From contig JALMGJ010000012.1 of the NCBI GenBank assembly GCA_023362775.1, forward strand, positions 17,497,501 to 17,561,500: 64,000 bases of DNA, given 5' to 3'. Source of the stretch: Charina bottae (taxonomy: Eukaryota > Chordata > Lepidosauria > Squamata > Charinaidae). The notes below the pieces were generated by a model. The model did not search any database, had not been told where the DNA came from, and worked only from the letters and a program-made list of their open reading frames with translations. Every line of letters starts with the position of its first letter. Within the stretch, counting starts at the first letter, position 1. The position numbers were made by a program, and so were the translations under genes. Below, in pieces: positions 33,383 through 45,300 of the stretch.

Positions 33383-36300
33383 AGGGAGGGAGGGAGGGAG
33401 AGGGGGGGGAAGTGGGAGTGGCCACAAACAGCTTCCTCAAAAGCATGGAGAGCTTGTATCCTAGAGCAGTCATACATATGCTGATGAGGCATGCTGGATT
33501 TGCCAGGATCTCCAACACTTTTCATATTAGTTTATATTTAAGGCTGCAAATAAAGTTTAATCTATTTGATACACACACACACATGTACATACATACATGC
33601 ACAATTTTTTTCACTAATATAATGCATTTTGTATGTAAATTTCCCTATTTTTTAGGAAAAAAACAACTGCATCACAAAATTTAGAAAATGCAAATATTAG
33701 CATGCTACATACAACATTCAGGAAGTGCAAACCTAGTAAGTTCACAGTAAAATATGGACCAAACTGATTTCTCACTCAGCTCTAACTGGATATTAGTTAT
33801 TTCACTGATAGATTATCTACCAACTTTTCACTGTGTGATGACATTTAGATAAACTCATAAAAACATCAATTAATGCAAAAAATATATATAAAACAGAGAA
33901 AGGAAAAGCCTGCTCTTCTAAAATGCTGAGAAACTCCCAGCATCCCTTATCACCGACCTGTCAACTGGGAATGCAGGAATCATAGCTCTGCAGCATCTGG
34001 AGGGTTGCATGGTTCCTTCTCTGTAACAGAACTGCAAGAACAGCAAAATGATAACCAAACACATCATAAGTAAATCAGCAAAACAGATCATGAATAGAAA
34101 ACAACCATCAGGAAAACAGCTTTAAAAAGGAAAGAGAAGGTTTGAATTGCAGGGGAGATAATTCCAAAGTGGGGTGCAGAGGATGGCAGCATGCTGGCTG
34201 GGTAATTCTGGGAGTTGAAGTCCACACATTTTAGAGTGGCTAAGGTTGAGAAACACTGCTCTAGATCAAGCTCTTTGTAAACCAGACCAGTTTCACAAAC
34301 AATTGCTTCATTTTAACAAACCCTTGGGGTGTTTAAGTCCTACTGTTCTTCTCATAGATTTCCCCCCCCCCCCATATGTATAATTTTTCCTTGGATTCAT
34401 CTGAAATCTGCCTTCCTGTCATTCCACGTCTTGCACACACCTTTTGAGTGGCATCTCTCAGGTAGCTGGAGTCTACCCATTAGGTTTCTATATATATTAT
34501 GAAGGATGATATGATGGAGATTAGTGGTCAGTTAAACGAGGAAAAGGCAATTTCTCATTAGAAACGAGTCAGTATCCCTTCCCCTGAATTGTTTCGGAAG
34601 CATAATCAGAGTTAAGTTGCCAGTTGACCTTATCTACTCTATACAGGTTACAACTTTTTCTTTAGAAGGATGGGTCAGTCTGTTTCCAGCCTGTATCAGA
34701 TTCATACAGTACCTACTTATTTGTGATTCTATTTAATCTTTTTTTTTAATTGCACCCAAAGTTGTATTTATTTAATGAATATTTAAAGACATGTTTCAAA
34801 ATGATTTAATTAAATTGTATTTCATTTTAATTCTAAACTTAAATTATTTAAAGTAGTTATTTCCAAAATATGATAAGGCTACAGCCCTAAGGTCCCTGGC
34901 AGGAGAGCCTTGGTCTCAAAAATTGTAAGATTATCGGGTTCACCCTTCTGAATTTACAATGAGGGCTCCAACCTCAGAACGTCTTCCTGACTTCTCCCCA
35001 GGAGCACATAGCTAGCTTTCAAGCTACGCTAATGTATAACTTTTCTTCCATTTGTTTCAATGGGTCAGGGATCTTTCCCCCCAAATGAAGCAAATGTCGA
35101 TCCTTTCTCATTTCTGCTAGAAATGGCAGCTTGTCTGCCTTCCTCCAGAATCAATGTGGCAATTGTTCCATGCAAGAAACATACTTAGCCGGATCCTTAT
35201 AAAGCTTAAAACACTTGAGCTAGTGTTTAACTATGTTAAAATAGCTAAAGGAAGTGGCTTGATGGGCCTCTTTTGGGCAGAGAGAACTACAATCAGGGCA
35301 ATAAATGTGTGGGGAAGAGGAGGAGAAAGTGGGGCATAATGTAGAGACATTAAGTTGTGCACTGCTTAAATTATGCATAACAGAAAGTGACACATTGGTT
35401 TCTGCTGCAGTCCCAGAGCGTTCTGTACATACCTAGAAAGTGAGGAGGGAAAAGAAAATAAGAGGCTCAGTCTGCAGTCATTATTTATGAGGCTGGCAGA
35501 CAAATTTATGGCCCAGTCTCCTCTTGGCAGAAAGGGCTGGATTATTCTTGTTCTGCCGGCCAGAAGCAGCGCACTTGGCAGGCTTCCGTTGTGACTTGTC
35601 GAGCAGCCTCTTAGTGACAACACAGACTGAGCTGCCTCAGACCAGCACAACCTAGTTGTAACCAGTTCCTGCCACATCAGCTGGTCAGAGCATGTGTCCT
35701 GATGTTGCTCCTGAAGAGGAGAGGCAGGGAGGAGAGGCTGCCGCATCAGGTTATTCCACCCGTCCTCTGCCTCGGTTCCCTGCGCTGCCTACACCTCTCC
35801 AGGCATCCCGCCGCCCAAAACTGTAGGAGGAAGCCATCCAGGGCTGTCATCATGATGCCGGTGGGTGCTTTCAGATGAAACTTACAGGTGCTGCTTGTTG
35901 AAATATATTATTTGAAAGGGTAAAGTCACATGGCAGAGGCCCTAAAAATGTTCAGGCTCCAATGGTTTTTTGGACTGAACAGATACAAACTGATACAATG
36001 GCCCGGGTCTGAGAATCAGGTGATCCAGATAGAAAGAATATAAAAAGGAGGTTTTTCTCTCCAAGCTGGGCTTTCCAGTTTTTTCCAGTGTTCCAATTTG
36101 TTACTGCTTTTTTCAGCATTATTTAGCCTGCCTTGGTCAGCCTTCCAAGCCAGCCAGCCTCTGTAAGCTCAACTCTCTATTGCTAGTATTCTCTAGCCTT
36201 CTCTCAGACATGCTTGTGTTTTGCAGTCTGGTTAGCACTCTGTGTGTGCATGCTATTTTGTAAATCTATGAGAACGACCTCTTCCAGGACTCTGGAAGAA

Positions 36301-39300
36301 GAAAGCTGTTTATATTCTCTGTTTTGAATAAAAGCAACAACTTTGAACTTTCCTAAATGCCTGGCATCATCACTGGCCTAAATCGCTTCTAAACTCTGCA
36401 CATGCTCAAGAGCTACACAACACCAACAGGTTATGGGCCCAGCAGAAAAGGCCCAGTGACAAAGCAAAGTTCAGAAGCTGCCTAAAGATTTTTTTTGAGA
36501 AAAAAAGCTGAGCTGCAAGATTTCCGGATAGGAGAGACACCATGGCTGCTGCTGCAAGTTTTCAAACTCCAGGCATGTCGCTGGAATGTTTGAATGATTC
36601 AAATTATTTGAATTGGGCTCTTAAGATGGAGATATATCTTCAGAAGGAAGATCTCTGGACCCCCATGGGTGAGCCAATTCCCAAAAATCCCACTGCTGCT
36701 TGGCTGAGGCTGGATGAAAGAGCCAGAGCCTCCATTGTCTTAGGAGTGGAGGACAGTCAACTCATGAATGTGCATGGTCTTCACACTGCAAAAGGACTGT
36801 GGGACACTTTAAGAAATTTATATGTGAAGGCAATGGCAGGAAATAAAGTTACCTTAACCAGGAGACTGTACAAGGCATTTTTATCAGAATAAGACAGTCT
36901 TCCTGAACATTTAAAAGCAATTCAGCAGTTGTTTGTAGAATTGCAAGAGAGAGGAATGGACTTTACTCCTCTGACAAAAGCCTACATAATTTTATCTTCA
37001 TTGAATTCATCGTGGGACACCTTGATCTGCACTTTGGAGGCGATGCCAGAGACAGATTTAACTCCTTCGCATGTTTCTTCACGGCTGCTGGCAGAATGGG
37101 AGAAAAGTCAAGAAAGGTCTTCACTTATCTTTTCTGGGAAGCTGCAGCGTGAGAAAGGCAGAGAAAGAAAAAGCCACGAGATGGAAACCACAGCATTTGC
37201 AAGCTGGAGATGCTTCAATTGTGGATCTGCTGGACATCTTCGCAAAGACTGTAGTTTATGTCCAGAAGGAAGAAGACAGGAAAGAAGAAAGAGGCAATAT
37301 GCAAGACAGTTTTTCAAACACAAATTGTGCAGGTTTCTGAAAACTGTAATGCTAATAAGTGGATTTTGGATAGTGGGGCAAATTGTCATCTTTCCATTGT
37401 AAAAATTTGTTTGTGTCTTTGTCAAAAACTAACAGGCAAACTGTTTCCTTGGCTGATGGCTCTATGTCTAAAATTATGGGTCAGGGAGATATGTATTTAT
37501 CCTGTTTAGGGGAGATTGTAAAGGATGTACTGTATGTCCCTACATTGCAAACTAATCTTTTGTCTGTAGCTCAATTGGTTGAAGCTGGATATATTATTAT
37601 TTTTAGAAAAGAAGGATGTGAAATACGCAAGAATGGTAAATTGTATGCCACTTGTATTCAAAAAGATTCACTGTACGTTGTGCAAAGGGCTGAAAAGCAA
37701 ACTGCAAAGGCTCTCTTCAGTAATAATCCAATACATGATCAATGTGTGCATTTGCTACATAGAAGGTTTGGTCATGCAAATTTCAAGTACATAGCAAATA
37801 TGCCAGGATTATGTGCTGATTTAAAGCTAAAACCTTGTGATAAATATTTAGATTGTGTGGTGTGTAAAGAATGTAAAACTTTTAAGGCTCCTGTGAGTAA
37901 GCAGGCTGACAGAACCACCTCTAGACCTTTAGAAATAGTCCACAGTGATTTAATTGGCCCATTCTCTCCAAGTTTCAGAGAAGCAAAATATATGACTGTA
38001 ATTGATGATTTTTCCAGATACACATTTATCTATCTGATAAAACACAAAGATGAAGCATTTGAAAAATTTTAAAGCTTTGTCATGTGGGTGAATGGTAAAT
38101 TCCCAAAGCTGGTGTCTGCTTTGCAAACTGATAGAGGAGGAGAATTTCTGTCACACACATTTAAAAGGTTTCTAGCACAAAAAGGGATAGAACAATTTAT
38201 TTCTAGTCCCTATACTCCTCAGCAGAATGGAATTGCTGAAATGAAGGGCAGAACGCTTCAAGAAGCCATGATGTGCTTACTTAAAGATGCAAAATTATCC
38301 TTTAAGTTTTGGGGTGAAGCTGTTACCACTGCCTGTTATGTTCAGAACAGATTGTTTAATTCTGTGACTCAAGATACACCATTTCATCTGTTCTATGGAG
38401 TAAAACCAAAAGTAAATCATCTCAGGATTTTTGGAAGTGCAGCATGGGTCCATGGACCCAAGCAGATGAGAAGGAAGGGAGCTTCCAAGACAATAAACGG
38501 AATTTTTGTAGGCTATGAACAGAGCCAGAGGAGCTATAGATTCATAGTAGGCAATAAATTAATCATTAGCAAAAGTGCTTCATTTGCTGAGCAAAACTGG
38601 GAGAAGTTAAATTACAGTTCTGCAATTGATTTATCTTCAAGGGAACAGCAAGTTTTTGCTAATGGTGATTTGCAAATTTCTTTGCCAAATGAGAGCAAAG
38701 AGGAGCAGAAAGCTGATCTGTCTGGGGAGACAGATGCATCTCAGGAGGAAGGTAATGTGAAACAGAATATTAGTCCTGTAATTCCTCATTGATCGCAGAG
38801 AATTAACAAGGGGATTCCTCCTAAAAAGTATGAAGTAGACACTGTTAGAGCTTTTCACATTCATACTGAGCCAGAAACCTTACAGCAAATAGATGAGATG
38901 CCACCTGAAATTGCAAAATGCTGGCATGGGGCTATGCAGCAAGAATTAGCTTCCTTAAAAGAGAACAAAATCTGGAAATTGGTAAATCTACCTCCCAAGG
39001 AACACTGTCTGGGATATAGATGGGTTTTTAAGCTGAAGAAGGATGCAGATGGAGAAATTCAAAAATATAAAGCAAGGCTAGTTGCAAAAGGTTTTACTCA
39101 AAGAAAAAATTTGGATTATGATAAAACTTTTGCACCAGTAACAAAAGGGGAATCCATCAGGTTACTGCTGAAAGTTGCTGCTATGAAAAAGATGTCTGTT
39201 CACCATTATGATATACAAACTGCATTTTTATATGGTGATTTAGATAAAAAATTGAATATGCAACAGCCTCCTAGATATGAGCAAGGGAAAAATCTTGTTT

Positions 39301-42300
39301 GTGAATTGCACAAGTCAATTTATGGATTGAAGCAGGCTGCACGCTTAAATGTTTAAATGTTTGCAAGCCCATAGAGCAGTGCTTCTCAACCTTGGCAGCT
39401 TGAAGATGTGTGGACTACAATTCCCAGAATTCCCCAGTCAGCATAATTCTGGGAGTTGAAGTCCAAACATCTTCAAGCTGCCAAGGTTAAGAAACACTGC
39501 CATAGAGCTTACAAAGAACCAACAGCCTATCAGCAACTGCCTATCTTGACCAGGAGCTGAGCACAAGGAACTGTTCATGTTCACTATTGTCCACATATGC
39601 CTTCTGCCATCGTTGTGAACTGCTGTCATTTCTGCAGTGGCCCTTGTTGCTTGAAACAATTTCTTCATCAGAAGAGAGGTCATGACTGGTACAGGGGGAA
39701 TCCAGGAAATCTCACACTCACAAGGATCCAGTCACAGCATCATCTCATGAGCAGGAGCATATCTCAGTCCTTTGCTGGAACTGCATCCTGTCTGGAACAG
39801 CCCTTACTTTTAAAAAAAAAATTCTTTTAAGTTTTGGATTTTGTTTTCCTTCCAAAGGAAATTCCAAAGATTGAGAGTAAACAATTGTCTTCCTGTTATT
39901 ATTTTTGTATTAAATTTGAAGATATTAGCATTTTCCTACACATTGAATCGGCTGATTTGAACCTTCAGCTTTGTTTTCACTTTCCCTTGAGAACAGTTTG
40001 CTATTTCACTCTCACTTTATGGAAACACACTTTGGAACTCTTCCATATCTTCGACTTTCATTGGTTAAGCTCCTAGCAGGTGCCATAATCTACTGTGTGA
40101 GACATGGAGGATTTCAAACAGATTCTTTCTGACTTTCACCAGGATTTTAAACAGATTTCTTTTGACTTCTATCAAGCTTTTATGCAAGATATCCAGGACA
40201 TTGTGGAAAATATGAGATCTAAAATGTACCATCAGGTTAGGGATGTGGTGGATGAAATTGAGGAATTTAAGAGTGATAGAAAGGGGTTTTTAAAGACTGA
40301 GATTGGGATTTTTATCAAGATGCTGGATGAAGATTGGATAATGGAGTTGGAGAAATCTAAGGGAGAGAGTGATCTGCAAGCCATAAGTAAAATCGATCTC
40401 CTGGTGGAATGCCATGAAAAGAACCTGGAATCTTTGAGGGGGGGCAGTTGGGCTGTTTGATTCTTTCAAGAGGAAAGCTCTGTGCACATTGTGGGGATAT
40501 GTACTGTAACTGCTTTGGTTTATTTTGAAGTGGGATAAGGATTGAAGAATGTTCAGCTGGTTTGCTTTAAGGATTTGATTGATGCTATTTGCCTTTAAAT
40601 ATTTGGATTTACTGTTTTGAATTGTCCTTGTTTTTTGGGTTAATTAAGATTGGGATTATTAAAATTGTTGTACTATTAACTATAATAGCATACAACTTAT
40701 GTGCTTTTTAATTTGATTCTTATTATAGTAGACAGAAATGTATAGAATAGTGGTAGGAAGGGAATAATTAAATATGTTTTATCTTTTGGAGGGGAGAAAG
40801 ATGTTTAGGAGGTTTATATCAACTTTTTTTTCCTTTATTTTAATATAAGTGGGAGGAGTAATTGTACTTAGTGATTTTTATTATGTGTTAAAGTGGAATG
40901 ACTTATAGAAATAATGTGTTTTGGTTTAATATAGAGTAAGAGATTGATTATGGAAATTTTTGTATATCCTTACTGTTAAAAGTCGGAAGCCACATCTTTT
41001 TGTAAATTTGAAACATTTTTCTCTTGTGTTTCCGCACTTTTTTAGTTTTTTTCTTTCTTCGTAGTTTTTTGTGTTGTAGTTTTTATTCTTCTCTTGAAAC
41101 CTAATAAAATTTACTATATAAAAAAGGTTGGCCATGAAATAAATGTGCCACTTTTAATAAATAAAATAAATGTTATTCTCCATATCAGAGAGGTCCTCAA
41201 ATTTTGCTGTACATTTTGTGCAGATAAAATGAGGAGAGTTTTAGATGGGGTTCCCACATTTCGTATGTGAATCTGATCAGGTTTAAAAATTGACACACAC
41301 ACCCAAAATTGTTTGCAACTCCCTCAAATTGCTTGCAACATCCCACAATTTGAGAACCTCTGGCCTGAACAAAGGTCCCCATTGAAGGTGTATCTGTATT
41401 TCTGTGTTGCTTTTGACTTATGACTCATTTAGATCTGGGTGGCCAGAGTTCCACCCATCTTTTATTATGTGGGAAGATTCCAGTTGCCCATGGAAAAAGC
41501 CATAAGAAAACCAACTTCATCAGGGAAAGGTGATTAACATGTTCTTGATTTGGATCTCTCACTAAGTAATACATGGGAACTTGGTAGTGAACGAGAGGCC
41601 ACAAGCTCCCAGTCAAAGGCTGTGGAATTATTCTGCCTCTTCCACAGAATCCTGCAGAGAAAGAATTTCAAATTTTCAAAAAAGCTCATTGCTTTTGCAA
41701 GGGTTTTTTCTTACTACAGAAAATCTGTTATGGACAGGAAAAAGAGAATGTCTTCTTTGCTGCATAGTGTATGACAGGGACCATCTGAAAACTCTTGGTA
41801 TAGAACAGTGTTTTTCAAACTTGGCAACTTTAAGATGTGGGGACTTCAACTCCCAGGATTCCCCAGCCAGCATGCTGGGGAATTCTGGGGAACATCCTAA
41901 AGTTGCCAAGTTTAAAAAAACCCTGGTATAGAGCTTTAATGAATGGATTGGTACACATGTATTGAACCACACCTCCCTGGATTCCTAACCACCTTGGTGA
42001 AAGGAATCAGTCTGTTGCTCTTTGATTTAACACAGTGATGTCCCCCGATGGCCATTGCCATTCAGAAATCAGCCAATCAGGGACACTTCCTCAGTTCCTC
42101 CCAACTCAGAGCTTTAGGTATTAAAAAAAAGATTGCTTCTAATTTTGGCATACAAAAATGCTTGACTCTTGCCAATTTTCAGTGGCCTTGAAGCTTTGGT
42201 ACACAGTAATTCATCAATATCTGACCACACTGAGTCAGGGGTGTTGTTTTTCTAAATCTTTTCTCCTCCCTCCCTCCTCCTCCTATCCCGCACTTTTTTC

Positions 42301-45300
42301 AGAAGCTCAAGGTCATACTTCTTCTCCACTTTTATTCGCACTAGAACAATTCTGCAAGGGAGGTTAGGCTGAGACATAATGAGCATCAGGTCATCCAGTA
42401 AAATGTCCTGTCTGAGTGTGGATTTGAATCTAGATTATTCTAATTCCAGTCCAACGTCATAATCACTACTCTACATAATCCCATCACTGTTTAGACTTGT
42501 TCAAAAGCCATTACACAGATTACTCAATGTAGTATCTTCCCCACTGTGCTGAAACATAATGCACTGGTATTAAAATTATACTAATAGTATAATTATATTA
42601 AATCATACTACTAATTTTTAAATCTCGTAACTATCTGTGGCTTGAATCATGTCAACTGGATTTCTATTTTCTCAGTAGAAACGTTTCACTCCTTATCCAA
42701 GGAGCTTCTTCAGTCTTCTTCTTCTTCCTTGGATAAGGAGCGAAACGTTTCTACTGAGAAAATAGAAATCCAGTTGACATGATTCAAGCCACAGACTGTT
42801 CCACCTGGATGACTGAGAACCTTCATCGACATCTTGTAACTATGTTTATAAATTAGTCCAAAAAGGACTATGTTTATAAAAAGTCCAAAAAGGACAGTGA
42901 CACACGAGCAAATTAAGATGAGGTTTACTAAGATGGGGAAGGGTCACAGTTAAAGGATCTAAGTACACTTACCTTGCAGAAAAGGTGACTGAGATATAAA
43001 AGTAGTCTTCAAATATCTGAAGGGTTGTTCCTGAGAAGGGGGAGTGCACTTACTCTCTATTGCCCCAGAGGGAAGGACTTGAACCAGTAGGTTAAAATTA
43101 CAAGGAAGAAAGTTCAGGCTGGACTTCAGGGAGAATTTCCTGATTATCCAAGCTGCCAGCCAGAGGAACAGGCTTCCAACATGACAAGATGGGTTCTCCT
43201 TCACTAGAGGTCTTGAAACAGAGCTGGATTTTTATCTCTCAGAGGTGCTCTAGTAGATCCTGTACTGGGCAGGGGGGTTGGATTAGATTAAGATCTTTCC
43301 AACAGACTTGCATCAATTCACATGGACTAGAATCCCACAATTATAGATTCTAGTCTGTGTGAATTTATGCAAATCTGTTCTCCCTTTCTCTGCTGATACT
43401 CCCTCTCTATTGGTGATGCCCAAGGGAAACAACTTTGACTTTCTCCTTTTAGGTGGAAAGGGATGAGGAAGTTGTGGCAATGCAACTTTGGGAAGCATCA
43501 TTTATTTGGTTAAGATGGAGTCTCAAACAGAGAAGAGCATAAAGGGGCTGAAATGAAGTCCTGTTATTGCCCTCTGGTGACCTTGAGTGGCATTAAGAAT
43601 TTATCAGAATCCAGCACTGAGTCTAGACCAGTGTTTCTCAAACTTTGGCAACTTTGAGATGTGTGGACTTCAGCTCCCAGAATTCCCCAGCCAGCCCAAG
43701 TCCACACAACTCAAAGTTGCCAAAGTTGAGAAACACTGGTTTAGACATTCATCTTGGGAGATCCAGAGAAAGTTCAGAATTGATAAAAAGTGCAGCTTCT
43801 GACATCAAAGGTGCTTTCAGATCATCACTTATTTGGTTCCAAAAAATGCTACCTTTCATCTGTAATCCTTCAGAAGAGTGTCATACTTGTGATTGACACA
43901 ATGACAGGAAACCCAACAATTTCCCCCCTTATATTTTCCCAGGCCTACTCAACCAGTTCTGTACATTTTTACCCACAGTTGGATGAGAACTGGAAATATT
44001 TGTGTAGGATATATAATTATGATATTTTCAAAAGTTTTGGAGGATATGTGTATTCATGTTATCAAGGATATTTGTACACACACACACACACAAAGCATAC
44101 CCTGTAAAGTGCCAATTTTGCACTTGGCAACAGTTTCAGGATATTCTAGCACTAATGAATATACTAGTTAAGCCAAGCTGTATATAAATATCTTAAATGT
44201 AAGTGTGATGAATCAGTGAATATGTTAATATGTTTTCCTTGAGGTATACTCAGACATGTTATTCAAGTCTCGAGGGATGATTCAAACTGAGCTCAAATTA
44301 TACCTTTGTGAGCTACGTATGTTAATCTGCATCCCTTGCTTTAAATATGCAATTCAGTTATCAATAACTCCCTCAATGAATAGAATTCTGCCCGTGTTTC
44401 TCTAGTTCAGGGCTATAATTATTAATAATTAGGGATAAATATTTTATTATGTTCTTTTAAGTTGAGTCCTACGTACAAGTAAACAGAATGTTCGTGTAAA
44501 AACAGTGTATGGATTACACATACATCTTTACTGGATTTTAACTCTAAAATTACTTCTAGTAAATGTCAAAGAGTAATCCTTTGATTTCAAGATGAGCAGC
44601 CAATGGTTCACTGGTCTATGGCTGTTGTGGGTCTTCCGGGCTGTGTGGCCGTGTTCTGGAAGTTGTGGTTCCTAACGTTTCGCCAGCATCTGTGGCCGGC
44701 ATCTTCAGAGGGCAGGAGCACAGACAGAAGCGATCCTGGACACAGAGAGTTCGCTTCTGTCTGTGGTCCTGCCCTCTGAATATGCTGGCCACAGATGCTG
44801 GCGAAACGTTAGGAACCACAACTTCCAGAACACGGCCACACAGCCCGGGAGACCCACAACAGCCATCGAACTCTGGCCGTGAAAGCCTTCGACAATACGT
44901 TCACTGGTCTCTTTCTCCACTGAAAGAGGGGGATGTCTTCTACTGGTAGTGGTGAAGGTGTTGGACTAGGACCAGGGAGACCCCATACCAGTCCACCCTC
45001 ATTCATGGAATCTCACTGGGTGACTTTGGGCATGCCCCCCTTTCAGTCCACAGGGTTGTCTGGGGGAAAATAGAGTGGGGAAGACTATGAATACCACTGG
45101 AGAAAAGGGAGGAGATCAATTAAACAAACAAATATTAGACAAATGGGATAGATTTTGCCTAATCTGCGATAGGCAGTAGCTTCCTGACATACAGAAACTA
45201 GATGCAATAATAAAAATCGATTTGATCTGATCTGATCACAGTGTGTCTGTGGGACACACTTGCAGACTGAAGCCAGGAGTAGCAGTGACTATATTCCTGG

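Larger units (their letters stand above)
35896..39368 (+). mobile_element. Copia LTR retrotransposon, 3'-truncated
   Basis: In order: a 5' LTR (35896-36428), a primer-binding site (36429-36444), gag, protease, integrase and the first part of reverse transcriptase. Integrase before RT is the Copia (Pseudoviridae) order. The element stops inside RT after YGLKQAAR at about 39345, and no RNase H or 3' LTR was seen nearby, so the 3' third is lost. Coding regions have stops and frameshifts. A hAT element is inserted just past the end. Confidence 0.92.

Noticed and set aside
35740..35860. GC-rich stretch with ATGATGCCG followed by a possible donor, considered as an alternative RANBP3L first exon
   Set aside because: The phase at that donor is 0, but exon 2 needs phase 1, and the peptide would be only three residues.
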